A stretch of DNA of 64,000 nt from Lewinella sp038528965 (GTDB lineage: Bacteria > Bacteroidota > Bacteroidia > Chitinophagales > Saprospiraceae). Below the pieces are notes generated by a model. The model made no database searches, was not told the origin of the DNA, and saw only the letters and a program-made list of their open reading frames with translations. The stretch is taken from assembly GCA_038528965.1 (NCBI GenBank), contig JBCBEC010000036.1:9321-73320 (forward strand). Direction: 5' to 3'. Of this stretch, positions 10,284 to 20,032 are shown one piece after another. How positions within the stretch are numbered: position 1 is the first letter of the stretch; each line of letters starts with the position of its first letter. The translations under genes were made by a program, and so were the position numbers.

Positions 10284-12488
10284 ATGAAAGCGCTCTGGCT
10301 CTCGGTATTCATGCTGGTCATGGGTACAACTTGCCTGCATTCCCAAGAACTTGATACTTCACCGCTCGAAAGCTCTGGTACCCTACCCGAAGAAGTGGTT
10401 ACCTCACCCGCTAAGAAGTATCGTACTGCCCTACGCAATTATCGTATCGGCGATGATGATTCACAACGCAATCAGTTTCTCTTAGAGTCTACCTACGTTT
10501 TAGATCAACTTCTACGCAGTGGTTATGTCCTCTATAACGATCCGGTGGGGGCTTACGTCAATGATGTAATGGAGACCGTAATTGCCGCCAATCCCAGCAT
10601 CCGCGAAAAGGAACCTCGTGCCTACGTTTTAAAGACCTCCGAGGTCAATGCCTTCGCACTTGATCAAGGTATCGTCTTCGTTTCCCTGGGTTTACTAGCG
10701 CAGTTGGAAAATGAGGCACAGCTGGCCTTTGTTTTATCGCACGAATTGGTGCACATTATTGAAGGACACGTGATGGATAGTTTTGTCGAAGACATGAAGA
10801 TTGACAATTCGGTTATCACAACCAAGGACCGCGATGGTAAACAATTTGACCTAGCGGAAACGATGAAGAATCAGTACTCACGCGAACAAGAGATGAGCGC
10901 TGATGAAATTGGGGCCGAATATTTCCTCAAAACCAACTATGACTTCACTTCCATTGTACGGGTCTTTGATGTTCTGCGTTATGGCCATTTACCTTTTGAC
11001 GAAGTTCCTTTTGAATTGGAATACTTGCAGGAACTATCCGTTACGCTACCGGCAAAATGTGTCATCGAAGAAATTGCCCCAATTACACCTCCCGAAGAGG
11101 ACGAGGAAAACAGTACGCACCCCGCCATTGATAGTCGTATCATTAAGCTGCGTGACCGCCTTACGGGCTTGGATAATGAAGGACGCCAGGAGTTTCTCGT
11201 GTCGAGCGAACGCTTCGAGATGGCCCGTCAGCGTGCCCGGGTAACGCTTCCCCGTTTATTTCTGGAGGAACAACAGCTATCGGAAGCAATCTACACTGGA
11301 TTTTTGCTGGAAAAGACCTACGGTGAGAACGCTTACGCCAAGGAAATAGTGGGTAAAGCGCTATATGGCTGGGCGCGTTTTCGTAGTAATGGTCAAAGTA
11401 GAGATGTGAATTCTCCGCGCTGGAAAAAGGTGCAAGGAGAATCACAGGCCCTTTTTCACGCCATCAACAAAATGAACGCCGAAGAATTGACGCTACTGGC
11501 TATCACCTACAATTATGCCCGCTATCAGCAGGAGCCCAACAATAAGGAAACCAAGGCGATCCTGATAGACCTATTTGGTGATCTCTATCTGGAACACGAT
11601 ATCGAATCTTTGGACTACTTCAAGATGGCCTCATCGGTTGGACCAACGGAGAGTACCAGCGTTTCCTCGGAAGAGGAGAAAACGGAGGAAGAAACAGAAT
11701 CAGAAAGTAAGCTTGACAAGATTCAACGCAATCAGCAACGCGAGGGCTATGAAAATACCCCCACGGTTTGGGATAAAACGATGTTCACTGCCGTGCTGAA
11801 CGATAGCGATTTCCGCGCGCTGGCAGAGGAAGGTTTTGATTACGGTAAGGAACGGCAGGCGGAGATTGATTTCTATGAACCAGAAACCAATCGGGAGCGA
11901 ACCCGGCTGCGAAAGTACCAGAAGCAGCGCGAAAAGCGTGGGGTCTCATTAGGCATCAAACGGGTTACCGTTGTTAATCCCGTTTTTATCCATTTGGACC
12001 AGAGCGGGCGTAATGACTACGCCATGGATTTTGAGAAAAGCGAAGCGCAACAACAGCTGATGAATGATGTTTTGGCGGACTGCGCTAAAGATTTGGGCGT
12101 TAGCATGAGAACGCTCGATCCCGCTAAGCTCCGGGCCGATGATGTAGATGAACTAAATGACATCGCTGTGGCGAGCAGCTGGGTGAGTACGCAGTTGGAC
12201 GCAGAGGATTTTATCTACCAAGCCTACAATCGCGCAGATATGGAAGACTTTGCGGAGCGTTATAACTCGCGCTACGTCATGTCGGTTATCGCGATTTCCG
12301 TAGCGAAGAGAGGGCTACTGGCAAAGTTGTTTTCCTCGGGTGAATCCTTACTGCTGGTGGCTGTATTTGATACGGAAACGGGCCGCCGCTCTTATGTAAA
12401 GTCTGAATTCATCCAATTCTATCTGGATCGTGCTTTTCTGCAATCTGAGATGTACGACGCTTTGAACCAAGTTGTAAAATCAAACTAA
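10284..12488 (+). CDS. M48-family zinc metallopeptidase, exported
   Basis: 734 residues. The signal peptide is at about 1-20 (LWLSVFMLVMGTTCLHS). The catalytic signature HELVH is at residues 153-157 with the downstream Glu ligand region EMSAD at 203-207, both intact, so an active M48 zinc endopeptidase (BepA/Oma1-like core) is expected. The family acts in outer-membrane or lipoprotein quality control. The peptidase core ends near 260. The long C-terminal part (about 300-734) has an acidic low-complexity linker (SSEEEKTEEETESESK at about 460) and a mixed alpha/beta tail not recognised as a known domain. The next gene starts one base after the stop, so the two are probably co-transcribed. Confidence 0.85.
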   Translation: MKALWLSVFMLVMGTTCLHSQELDTSPLESSGTLPEEVVTSPAKKYRTALRNYRIGDDDSQRNQFLLESTYVLDQLLRSGYVLYNDPVGAYVNDVMETVIAANPSIREKEPRAYVLKTSEVNAFALDQGIVFVSLGLLAQLENEAQLAFVLSHELVHIIEGHVMDSFVEDMKIDNSVITTKDRDGKQFDLAETMKNQYSREQEMSADEIGAEYFLKTNYDFTSIVRVFDVLRYGHLPFDEVPFELEYLQELSVTLPAKCVIEEIAPITPPEEDEENSTHPAIDSRIIKLRDRLTGLDNEGRQEFLVSSERFEMARQRARVTLPRLFLEEQQLSEAIYTGFLLEKTYGENAYAKEIVGKALYGWARFRSNGQSRDVNSPRWKKVQGESQALFHAINKMNAEELTLLAITYNYARYQQEPNNKETKAILIDLFGDLYLEHDIESLDYFKMASSVGPTESTSVSSEEEKTEEETESESKLDKIQRNQQREGYENTPTVWDKTMFTAVLNDSDFRALAEEGFDYGKERQAEIDFYEPETNRERTRLRKYQKQREKRGVSLGIKRVTVVNPVFIHLDQSGRNDYAMDFEKSEAQQQLMNDVLADCAKDLGVSMRTLDPAKLRADDVDELNDIAVASSWVSTQLDAEDFIYQAYNRADMEDFAERYNSRYVMSVIAISVAKRGLLAKLFSSGESLLLVAVFDTETGRRSYVKSEFIQFYLDRAFLQSEMYDALNQVVKSN

Positions 12489-12489
12489 A

Positions 12490-13248
12490 ATGAAGCACCT
12501 ACCTAAAATTATATATCTGGCGTTGACCTTTTGCATCACTATCAGTACGGTTCACGCTCAGCAGCACGTTCCCGGTTTTTTGGGTAAACGCTTTTTCGTT
12601 GAGGCGCAACTGGCGCCAACGGTCTACTATCAACACCTGCTTTCGTCTTCTGTAGTAAGTGATGAACCGCCAAGGAGCCCCGTCAGCATTGTTCCTAAAA
12701 TCAGTTTGAATTACATCACAGCTCGTAGTTATTACGTTGCTTTAGAACTGGAGCAAAGCCAATTAACGCACGAAGTAACTAACGTAAATAATCTAGCTGG
12801 TGTGGAGCAGGTTGATCTTCGGGTGACGCTTCGCCGGGCTGGACTGGGATTTTATCGGACCACCCGTCGACGTAAAGGAGTAAGCACCTTGGCTCCAATT
12901 GGACGCTACGTTGGTACTCGTATATTTTACGGACAGCTCAGCGGTAAACCAACGACTTTTGTGACGGATGGTTCGGTCACGGAGCAAGATGCAATGGATC
13001 GATACGATAGCGGTTATGAGAACCCGGAAGTGGGCTTTGTAGGTTTTGCCATTGCGTTAGGCAATCGTACCATGCTTAATGATCAAATAGCCTTGAGCTT
13101 GGGGTTGGATTTCGGGTATAACCTATTCCTGAGTTCCCAGGTTTATTCAGACTTTAACCGGCGACAACTAGTATCTGAATTTACGATAGATCGTTACGGT
13201 AGATCAACCTTTGGTATTCACATAGGGCTTGCGGCACTCTTGTTCTAA
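12490..13248 (+). CDS. Outer-membrane beta-barrel-like protein
   Basis: 252 residues with a signal peptide (LALTFCITISTVHAQ). The rest is rich in alternating aromatic/polar strands and ends in a Phe (GIHIGLAALLF), the usual end of an outer-membrane barrel. The ATG is one base after the M48 peptidase stop, so it is probably its operon partner; it may be a substrate or accessory of that enzyme (inference). No family recognised. Confidence 0.7.
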   Translation: MKHLPKIIYLALTFCITISTVHAQQHVPGFLGKRFFVEAQLAPTVYYQHLLSSSVVSDEPPRSPVSIVPKISLNYITARSYYVALELEQSQLTHEVTNVNNLAGVEQVDLRVTLRRAGLGFYRTTRRRKGVSTLAPIGRYVGTRIFYGQLSGKPTTFVTDGSVTEQDAMDRYDSGYENPEVGFVGFAIALGNRTMLNDQIALSLGLDFGYNLFLSSQVYSDFNRRQLVSEFTIDRYGRSTFGIHIGLAALLF

Positions 13249-13263
13249 AGCTTGCGGGGTTAT

Positions 13264-16200
13264 TTACAGTTGAAACATATTCTCCCGCAGCACCAAGTCC
13301 AGATTCTCCAGCAAGAAATCAGCCTGGGTTTGACCAAAACACATGGGAGGTTTGATTTTCAACACATTGTAGTGTGGCCCATCCGTACTCATCAATATAC
13401 CGCGCTGGCGCATGCGGTTAGCCAGGTAGCTTGCTTCGGCAGCTGCGGGTTCCAGCGTGGTTTGATCTTTGACCAATTCTATGCCCTGGAAAAAGCCAGG
13501 CCCCCTGACATCCCCGATAATGGAGTGTTTGGCCTGTAACGTCAGTAGACCTTGGCGCAGGTATTGACCCACTTGCTGAGCGTTGGCCTGTAGGTCCTCT
13601 TCCTGGATTACACGGAGCACCGCTCTGCCAATTGCGGCGGAGACCGGGTTACCCCCAAACGTATTGAAAAACTCCATTCCGTTGGCGAAGGCTTCGGCTA
13701 CCGTTGGAGTAGTTACTACGGCGGCCAGTGGATGGCCATTACCAATAGGTTTACCCATCGTTACGATATCCGGAACAACACCTTGCAGTTCGAAGCCCCA
13801 AAAATGACTGCCTACCCGCCCAAAGCCTACTTGTACCTCATCCGCAATACACAGGCCGCCCGCTGCTCGAACTTGCTGGTAGATTGCTTTTAGATAGCCC
13901 TCCGGCAAAACGATCTGTCCACCACAACTTAGGATACTTTCTGCCAGAAACGCAGCTGGTCCTCTTCCTTGTTGTTGTAGTTGCTTCAGGACTTCTCCTA
14001 CCGCTGTAGCGTAAGCTTTGCCAGCAGTGGCGGGATCCCGAAACTGACCTCGGTAGAGGTTGGGCATGGGTACAATATGCGTATGGGGTGGTGCTCCACT
14101 GCCACCCTTACCATCAAATTTGTAGCTGCTGACATCAATGCAAGCTCCGGTATTACCGTGGTATCCTACCTCCAAGGCGATTATATCCTGTTGTCCAGAA
14201 TAGCTTTTGGCCATCCGCAGGGCCAGCTCGTTGGCCTCACTGCCCGAATTCACAAAGTGTACCACGGATAATTCTGCTGGAAGCGTTTGGACCAGTTCTT
14301 CGGCAAAGCGTACCACGTTTTCGTGGAGGTAACGTGTATTGGTATTTAGCACTGCGATCTGGCGCTGTGCTGCTTTTACCACTAGGGGGTGTTCGTGGCC
14401 CACGTGCGCTACATTGTTTACGGTATCCAGGTAGCGTCGGGCGTTTTGATCATACAAGTACGCCCCAAATCCCCGAACCATGTGGAGCGGTTTCCAGTAG
14501 GAAATACTCAAGCTTCGCCCTAAGAATTGACTTCTCTTATGAAAAATAGCCTCCTGCTCCCACCTGTCTTCGTGCAATTCTGGAAGCTCGGGAAAAAGCA
14601 ATGCAGGGTTGGGGCATAAACTCAACCAAGTAGTGCGTTCCGACGGGTAACAGACTCCAGGGAAGTCCTGTTGTTCGTCCAAAAGGTCGAGGATAATTTG
14701 AAAATGGAGATGAGGTGGCCAGTTCCCATTTTCCGGAGCGGGGCCTAGGGTGGCAATGATCTCTCCGGCTGTTACCGTTTGGCCTATGATTAGATGGGTG
14801 ACAGAATCTTGGCTTAAGTGTCCATACAATGTGTAGAAGACAAGCTCCTCGTTGATGCTATGCTCTACAATGACGGTCGGGCCATAGTCGCGTTCGCCAG
14901 CATTATCGGCTACACTGTACACAGTGCCTGCTAGTGGGGCGTAGACGGGAGTATGGGCTGCACCCCAAACATCTAGTCCCAAATGAACAGTTCTCCACTG
15001 AGCGCCTTCGTTACCCATTATCTGGTAGGCATCAGTCGTATAGAAGGGCCGGACTTCGCCGTAGCCACCTACGCCAAAATCAGCAGATGCGTTGTCCAGG
15101 ATTTCATCGATGGCGCGACAGAAGGGACCAATTTCCAGAAAGCGATTATTATTCCCCAAGTCTAGACTGCTGACGCTTAGGTCAAGAGGTGCAACTTTCT
15201 TTCCCGCTAAGGGCATCACTGGATGAATGCTAGGCTGCTGCAATATCCATTTCTCAAAATGAGCTCGGTTGGGAACCGCCTCCCAACCGCAAGCTGCCCG
15301 CAGGCGATAATGAGCGAGGGTAGGGGAGTAGTCGCGCCATTTTGCCAGTGCCTCCCAAGCGGGACGTGCACTTACTTGCAGGTACTGGTTTTCGGGTTCG
15401 GCATGCAGGTTGTCGGCGGCAGTGGCTACGGTGATCAGTAGGCGAGCGGCAATCATATCGTAGAGTACGGCCACTTCCTGCTTTTCCAGAGGGACTGTTT
15501 GATGAAACCCTTGAACGACCTGGCAAGCTGCGGTAAGTGGATCAGGCCGCCCCATAATGGCGTACGCACAGGCAATAGCGAGTTCATTGATGGTTTGGGT
15601 GTGAAGCGCATCTCCAAAGTCGATCACACCACTTATTTTTGGGTTGGCTTTGTCCGTGTTGACCAATAGATTTTGCTCGTGCGCATCATTGTAATTGACT
15701 CCCATTCTCAAGCTGGGCAAGTGGGGCTCAACTTTCTTTTCTATGCGAGTCCAGAAAAAGTTGGCAATCTGTTTCTGCTCTTCGCTAAACCACTGTCCGT
15801 GCGGGCGAGACTCCAACGTACGGCTAGGATCCCACTTGTATGCTCGGTGCGCATAGGGATGATCAAAAGATCGCAATGCGAGGTTCAGTTCGGCGGTGGT
15901 TGCTCCCCAATCTTGCAGTACATCTGCTGAACGTGGTTGTACCTCATCCAGCATACGGCCAGCGACCCAGGTTTGTAAACGCAGGTAATGTCGTTGGCCA
16001 GATGTTCCAGTGGCCTCCACCACAAAACTCCCATTGTTGGTGGCTATTAATTGTGGGACATTAAACGTCAGGTCTTTGTTCCGCAAATATTCTAGAATGG
16101 CGATCTGGAAATCGAGTTCCTGCTTATCGGTTCCGGCGCGGCTCACCTTTAGGAGGTAGCGCTTTTGATCATCTATGCTGACCAGGAAATTGTAGTCTAC

Positions 16201-16302
16201 CTCGCCGGGTAAACTGCGTATTTCGCCGTCCAGCTTATAGTACTGCCGGAGCCACAACTGAGCTTGTTCGATCAATGCGGAGGAAGTCGGAGATGTTGAC
16301 AT
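13264..16302 (-). CDS. Trifunctional fusion: APH-type kinase, M23 (LytM) domain, class III aminotransferase/phospho-lyase
   Basis: 1012 residues. The N-terminal third (about 1-330) is an aminoglycoside-phosphotransferase/hydroxylysine-kinase-like fold with catalytic Asp206 (YNDAHEQN; the usual His of HxD is Asn) and DFGD metal-binding motif. The middle (about 400-560) is an M23 domain with intact zinc ligands: H440xxxD444 and H531-L-H533. The C-terminal part (about 585-1012) is a fold-type I class III aminotransferase with PLP lysine K851 (TMGKPIGNG). Known families: hydroxylysine kinase and the AGXT2L-type phospho-lyases act in sequence on hydroxylysine or ethanolamine phosphate. Inference: the kinase phosphorylates an amino alcohol and the PLP domain eliminates phosphate. 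The role of an M23 domain in the same chain is unclear. No signal peptide, so it is presumably cytoplasmic. Confidence 0.85.
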   Translation of the reverse strand: MSTSPTSSALIEQAQLWLRQYYKLDGEIRSLPGEVDYNFLVSIDDQKRYLLKVSRAGTDKQELDFQIAILEYLRNKDLTFNVPQLIATNNGSFVVEATGTSGQRHYLRLQTWVAGRMLDEVQPRSADVLQDWGATTAELNLALRSFDHPYAHRAYKWDPSRTLESRPHGQWFSEEQKQIANFFWTRIEKKVEPHLPSLRMGVNYNDAHEQNLLVNTDKANPKISGVIDFGDALHTQTINELAIACAYAIMGRPDPLTAACQVVQGFHQTVPLEKQEVAVLYDMIAARLLITVATAADNLHAEPENQYLQVSARPAWEALAKWRDYSPTLAHYRLRAACGWEAVPNRAHFEKWILQQPSIHPVMPLAGKKVAPLDLSVSSLDLGNNNRFLEIGPFCRAIDEILDNASADFGVGGYGEVRPFYTTDAYQIMGNEGAQWRTVHLGLDVWGAAHTPVYAPLAGTVYSVADNAGERDYGPTVIVEHSINEELVFYTLYGHLSQDSVTHLIIGQTVTAGEIIATLGPAPENGNWPPHLHFQIILDLLDEQQDFPGVCYPSERTTWLSLCPNPALLFPELPELHEDRWEQEAIFHKRSQFLGRSLSISYWKPLHMVRGFGAYLYDQNARRYLDTVNNVAHVGHEHPLVVKAAQRQIAVLNTNTRYLHENVVRFAEELVQTLPAELSVVHFVNSGSEANELALRMAKSYSGQQDIIALEVGYHGNTGACIDVSSYKFDGKGGSGAPPHTHIVPMPNLYRGQFRDPATAGKAYATAVGEVLKQLQQQGRGPAAFLAESILSCGGQIVLPEGYLKAIYQQVRAAGGLCIADEVQVGFGRVGSHFWGFELQGVVPDIVTMGKPIGNGHPLAAVVTTPTVAEAFANGMEFFNTFGGNPVSAAIGRAVLRVIQEEDLQANAQQVGQYLRQGLLTLQAKHSIIGDVRGPGFFQGIELVKDQTTLEPAAAEASYLANRMRQRGILMSTDGPHYNVLKIKPPMCFGQTQADFLLENLDLVLRENMFQL

Positions 16303-16393
16303 GTACCGATACTTAGTGGTAGCTGATTGTTCCTTTCTGCTTTAACGTGAGGTTGTGTTACTTAGTAAGTAGCTTAGTATCAAAACCTTAGGT

Positions 16394-16437
16394 GGTATAA
16401 GGAAGAAGGTAGAAAGACAATATGCCGTCCTTATACC
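16394..16437. repeat. Inverted repeat GGTATAAGGA / TCCTTATACC
   Basis: A perfect 10-bp inverted repeat with a 24-nt loop in the gap between the fusion gene and the upstream TPR membrane protein gene (both on the minus strand). It could be an RNA hairpin or a binding site; no U-tract marks it as a terminator. Confidence 0.45.
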
Positions 16438-16522
16438 CTCTACATTCTACTCTCTACTAGGAGGTGGGCTTTGACTAACAACACTTTACGTAATTGTTTA
16501 AGCCCAATCTCGCGTCACTTTA

Positions 16523-18433
16523 TTACTGCTGGGGTATTTGCCCCCGTAAGCGCTTGTAGTAAGCGGCTTTTTCGGGATCACCCTTTAGATTGTAGGCCCG
16601 TTCCAGGTTATCATAAGCCCCACGCATATCGGGTTGCAACTGAATGGCTTTTTCCAGTACTTCAATACATTCCTCTAGTCGGTTGGTAGACCCATAAACG
16701 ATTCCCAGGTTGGACAGGGCTACAGGATAGTTGGGGAATATTTCCAGACTGCGGTTATAGAATTGCTCTGCGGTAGCCAGATCATTCTGCATCTGCGCTA
16801 TAACGCCTTTGCTGAAGAGCACATTGGGATTTTCGGGTTCTTGCTCCAAGACTTGATCGTAGTATTGATTGGCTTGCACAAAGTCTCCCGTTGCTTTGTA
16901 CAAATTACCGTAGGTCGTCGCCAGTTTGATCAAATTTGGAGAAATGGCGGTGGCTTGATCCAAGTACTGTTTAGCCGCGGTCAGTTCCGCATTCATGGGT
17001 ACCGGTTGCGACTTGGTATTTTCTTCGATGATCCTGATAGCTAATAATAAATTCAAGCGGAAGCTCTCTGGCATTGTCTTTACGTCGGTACTAAATAAGG
17101 TACGATCACTTTCCCAGGCAGTATTGCGTTGAAAGGAGGTGATCGCAAATACTAAACTCACCACTGCTAATAAAATAGTACCCAGGCGATTCCGCTGAGC
17201 TACCGCTTTGATCCATCCCTTTTCTTGGGCGTATGCTAGCGCCTGATACCCCATCAAAACCAGCAAGAGGAGTCCGCCCCAGGAAGGCGTAAACATGGCC
17301 CGTTCGGCGAAAGCCACCACATAAGGGAAGACGATATGCGAAATAGGAGCCAGGGTAATTAAGAATACAATAATGGCAAAAGCATAAGGTTGCTTGGTGC
17401 GTAAACCGCGAATGGCAAAATAGGCTAAGGCTCCGTACAGCAGTAGAGACACATAAATTCCCAGTTCTGACCAGCCCACAGGCTTAATTACTGCGAAACC
17501 ATAATCGCTGCTAAGCGGAAATGGCCAGACGAGTTTCTGGATGAACAACAACCAAGTATGAACGCTGGTAGCCCAACGCTCGGAAGTTGTTTCTGCCGCC
17601 AGAATGGGGTTCTCCATTTCTCCGACAACCTGTACGATACCCCCTTCAATAATGGCTGATTGTAAACCTAAGAATACCAGACCGGGAACAAGCACCAGCG
17701 CGGTCATTTTGATCAGATCTCCCCGTTTGGCATCGGTAAAGAAGTAGAGTACTAGGGGAACAATAGCGACAAAAACCAGCACGTGTGCCTTGGAAAGCAT
17801 CGCTAGGAAAAAAGCTATTGCCGCACCTGCAAGGTAACCCATGCCCTTCTTCTGCTGTAGCTGTTGAACGATTAAGTACAGGGATAAGAGGGCAAAGAAG
17901 AGGGCTAGAATATCATCACGTCCTTTAATGTTGGCCACTACCTCAGCGTGAATGGGATGTACACAAAACAGAATAGCAGCGGCCAGGGCCAAGCCCGGGT
18001 ATCGATCTTTGAACAAGAGCTGCAGTAACCAAAATAATAGAACCACCGTGAGTGCGTACCACAGTACATTGAAAAAATGGTGGGTGGGGGCGGACAAACC
18101 GAAAATACCATTTTCTATCGCAAGCGTGATCAGTGGAAGCGGTCGGTAAGAAGGGTTGGCTTGTGAGCTAGTCGTATAACCCGTCCAGAAATCGGTAGTC
18201 AACAGGGTGGGGATGCCGGAAAACCCTTGTTGCACTAGGTAATTTTTGGAAATAAAGGGCTTGTCATCGTAGGTGAAACCATTGCTGATGGAATTGCCGA
18301 ATACTAAAAAACTCAAGACGACTAGTAGCAGGCTGTACCGCGCCATTGGTGTTTTCCAGAACGAGGCGGCAGCTTTAGGTTGCTGTGCCGTGGCTTTCTT
18401 CTTTTTGTTTGTCTTTTTGGTTGGTTTCGCCAT
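16523..18433 (-). CDS. TMTC/GT-C-like polytopic membrane protein with C-terminal TPR repeats
   Basis: About 636 residues from the chosen ATG at 18433. I prefer it to an ATG at 18484 because AAAGGAG lies 10-13 nt upstream and the earlier start leaves almost no space to the divergent gene. The N-terminus is Lys-rich (MAKPTKKTNKKKK). About ten transmembrane segments follow. The first periplasmic loop carries the GT-C style acidic motif (NGFTYDDKPFI) and YRPLPLITLAIE, as in TMTC O-mannosyltransferase-like proteins. The last about 170 residues are TPRs (NPNVLFSKGVIAQMQNDLATAEQFYNRSLEIFPNYPVALSNLG). Probable role is a lipid-linked sugar transferase or a cell-envelope scaffolding protein; the substrate is unknown. 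Confidence 0.75.
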   Translation of the reverse strand: MAKPTKKTNKKKKATAQQPKAAASFWKTPMARYSLLLVVLSFLVFGNSISNGFTYDDKPFISKNYLVQQGFSGIPTLLTTDFWTGYTTSSQANPSYRPLPLITLAIENGIFGLSAPTHHFFNVLWYALTVVLLFWLLQLLFKDRYPGLALAAAILFCVHPIHAEVVANIKGRDDILALFFALLSLYLIVQQLQQKKGMGYLAGAAIAFFLAMLSKAHVLVFVAIVPLVLYFFTDAKRGDLIKMTALVLVPGLVFLGLQSAIIEGGIVQVVGEMENPILAAETTSERWATSVHTWLLFIQKLVWPFPLSSDYGFAVIKPVGWSELGIYVSLLLYGALAYFAIRGLRTKQPYAFAIIVFLITLAPISHIVFPYVVAFAERAMFTPSWGGLLLLVLMGYQALAYAQEKGWIKAVAQRNRLGTILLAVVSLVFAITSFQRNTAWESDRTLFSTDVKTMPESFRLNLLLAIRIIEENTKSQPVPMNAELTAAKQYLDQATAISPNLIKLATTYGNLYKATGDFVQANQYYDQVLEQEPENPNVLFSKGVIAQMQNDLATAEQFYNRSLEIFPNYPVALSNLGIVYGSTNRLEECIEVLEKAIQLQPDMRGAYDNLERAYNLKGDPEKAAYYKRLRGQIPQQ

Positions 18434-18487
18434 TTTGTCCGGTCTCCTTTGATCTTGCTCCGAAAGATAGGATAATAGGTTCAATTC

Positions 18488-20032
18488 GTGAGTTTATACC
18501 CTTCTATTTTATGTTCTATAAACCCAAGGCACTTTAGCTTGTTAGGACAAAAAAATATCAAAGCTTTGCGAACTGCGATTATTGGTGCGGGTATTGCTGG
18601 ATTGGCTAGTGCTGTGAGGTTAGCGCTTCAAGGGCATCAAGTGACGGTCTATGAGGCTCAAGCTGGGCCGGGTGGAAAACTCACCCAGTTTTCTTTGGGT
18701 GATTACCGCTTTGATCTGGGCCCCTCGCTTTTTACCATGCCGCAATACGTGGATGAGTTGTTTGAGCTGGCGGGTGAAAACCCACGCGATCATTTCAACT
18801 ACCAGCGCCTCCCAGTGGTTTGCCACTATTTTTGGGAAGATGGTACCCGTATACACGCCCACGCAGAGGCTCAGGCCTTTGCCCAGGAGGTGGAGCAAGT
18901 CTTGGACGTTTCGGGTAATTATGTAATGGATATGCTGGCCGATGCCGAACGCAAATACCAGCTTACTGGCCGTACCTTCCTAGAGAAAAGCTTGCATCGC
19001 CTTGATACCTGGACGAATTGGCAAGTGGTAAAAGCCATGTTGCGGATTCCCTCCTTTGGCCTGTTTAGCACGATGGACAAGGTGCACCGGCAGAAAGTGA
19101 AACATCCCAAGCTGGTGCAGCTGTTTAATCGTTTTGCGACTTATAACGGTTCCAATCCTTACAAAGCACCGGGCCTACTGACTATCATCCCACATTTTGA
19201 GCATCACTTTGGCGCTTATCTGCCAGAAGGGGGCATGTACAGCATTACGCAAGCGGTTTACAAACTGGCACAACGACTCGGAGTTACATTCCACTTCAAT
19301 AGGCGGGTAGATGAGATTTTGGTACAGCAGCAACGTATTGTTGGCGTACGCTGCGGCGAAGAAAAGCTGAACTATGATCAGGTCGTCAGCAATATGGATG
19401 TTTTTTTCACCTACGACCATTTACTACCCCAGCAACCACAGCCTAAACGGATTTTAGCGCAAGAGAAATCTACTTCTGCTTTGATCTTCTACTGGGGGAT
19501 CCAGCGCGAATTTCCGGAGCTTAATTGTCATAATATCCTGTTCAGTGAAGACTATCCCGCTGAATTTGCGGCGATGGAACAAGGAGATATGTTCGATGAT
19601 CCCACGGTTTACATCAATAAAACCAGCCACCTGGTCCATGATGACGCCCCGGCCGGGAAAGAAAACTGGTTTGTGATGATCAATGCTCCCTGTGATCGTG
19701 GGCAAGATTGGGATACGTTGGTCGAACAAACACGTGAGCGTACACTCCGGAAAATCCAGCAGGTACTAAAGGTAGACGTAGCATCTTTGATTGAGGAAGA
19801 GTTTGTGCTCCGCCCCCCAGAAATTCAAACTAGGACGGGCTCTCATCTGGGGTCGCTTTACGGTACCAGTTCAAATAATCGAATGGCTGCCTTCATGCGG
19901 CATCCTAATTTCAGCCGGCGCATTGAAAACCTGCACTTTGTGGGAGGGAGCGTGCATCCGGGAGGAGGAATTCCATTGTGCCTGTTATCCGCAAAGATTA
20001 CTGCTGACTTAATTTCAAAGGTAGGAGCGTAG
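18488..20032 (+). CDS. Phytoene desaturase (CrtI)-family FAD-dependent oxidoreductase
   Basis: Up to 514 residues. An FAD Rossmann motif (AIIGAGIAGLASAVRLALQG) sits at about residue 30, followed by CrtI-typical segments (PSLFTMPQYVDELF; NGSNPYKAPGLL; EGGMYSI) and the C-terminal FAD-binding signature FVGGSVHPGGGIPLCLLSAKI. It likely desaturates or isomerises carotenoid precursors, or acts as a related all-trans-retinol-type oxidoreductase. No other carotenoid genes are nearby. The start is uncertain: the GTG at 18488 gives an unusual 28-residue leader; TTG at 18539 or 18566 would give a normal length. The 3' end overlaps the convergent response-regulator gene by 18 bases. Confidence 0.82.
   Translation: MSLYPSILCSINPRHFSLLGQKNIKALRTAIIGAGIAGLASAVRLALQGHQVTVYEAQAGPGGKLTQFSLGDYRFDLGPSLFTMPQYVDELFELAGENPRDHFNYQRLPVVCHYFWEDGTRIHAHAEAQAFAQEVEQVLDVSGNYVMDMLADAERKYQLTGRTFLEKSLHRLDTWTNWQVVKAMLRIPSFGLFSTMDKVHRQKVKHPKLVQLFNRFATYNGSNPYKAPGLLTIIPHFEHHFGAYLPEGGMYSITQAVYKLAQRLGVTFHFNRRVDEILVQQQRIVGVRCGEEKLNYDQVVSNMDVFFTYDHLLPQQPQPKRILAQEKSTSALIFYWGIQREFPELNCHNILFSEDYPAEFAAMEQGDMFDDPTVYINKTSHLVHDDAPAGKENWFVMINAPCDRGQDWDTLVEQTRERTLRKIQQVLKVDVASLIEEEFVLRPPEIQTRTGSHLGSLYGTSSNNRMAAFMRHPNFSRRIENLHFVGGSVHPGGGIPLCLLSAKITADLISKVGA

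Noticed and set aside
10903..11244. 113-codon + strand frame inside the M48 peptidase gene
   Set aside because: It is in a different frame of a gene with an intact zinc site and clear family motifs; no features of its own.
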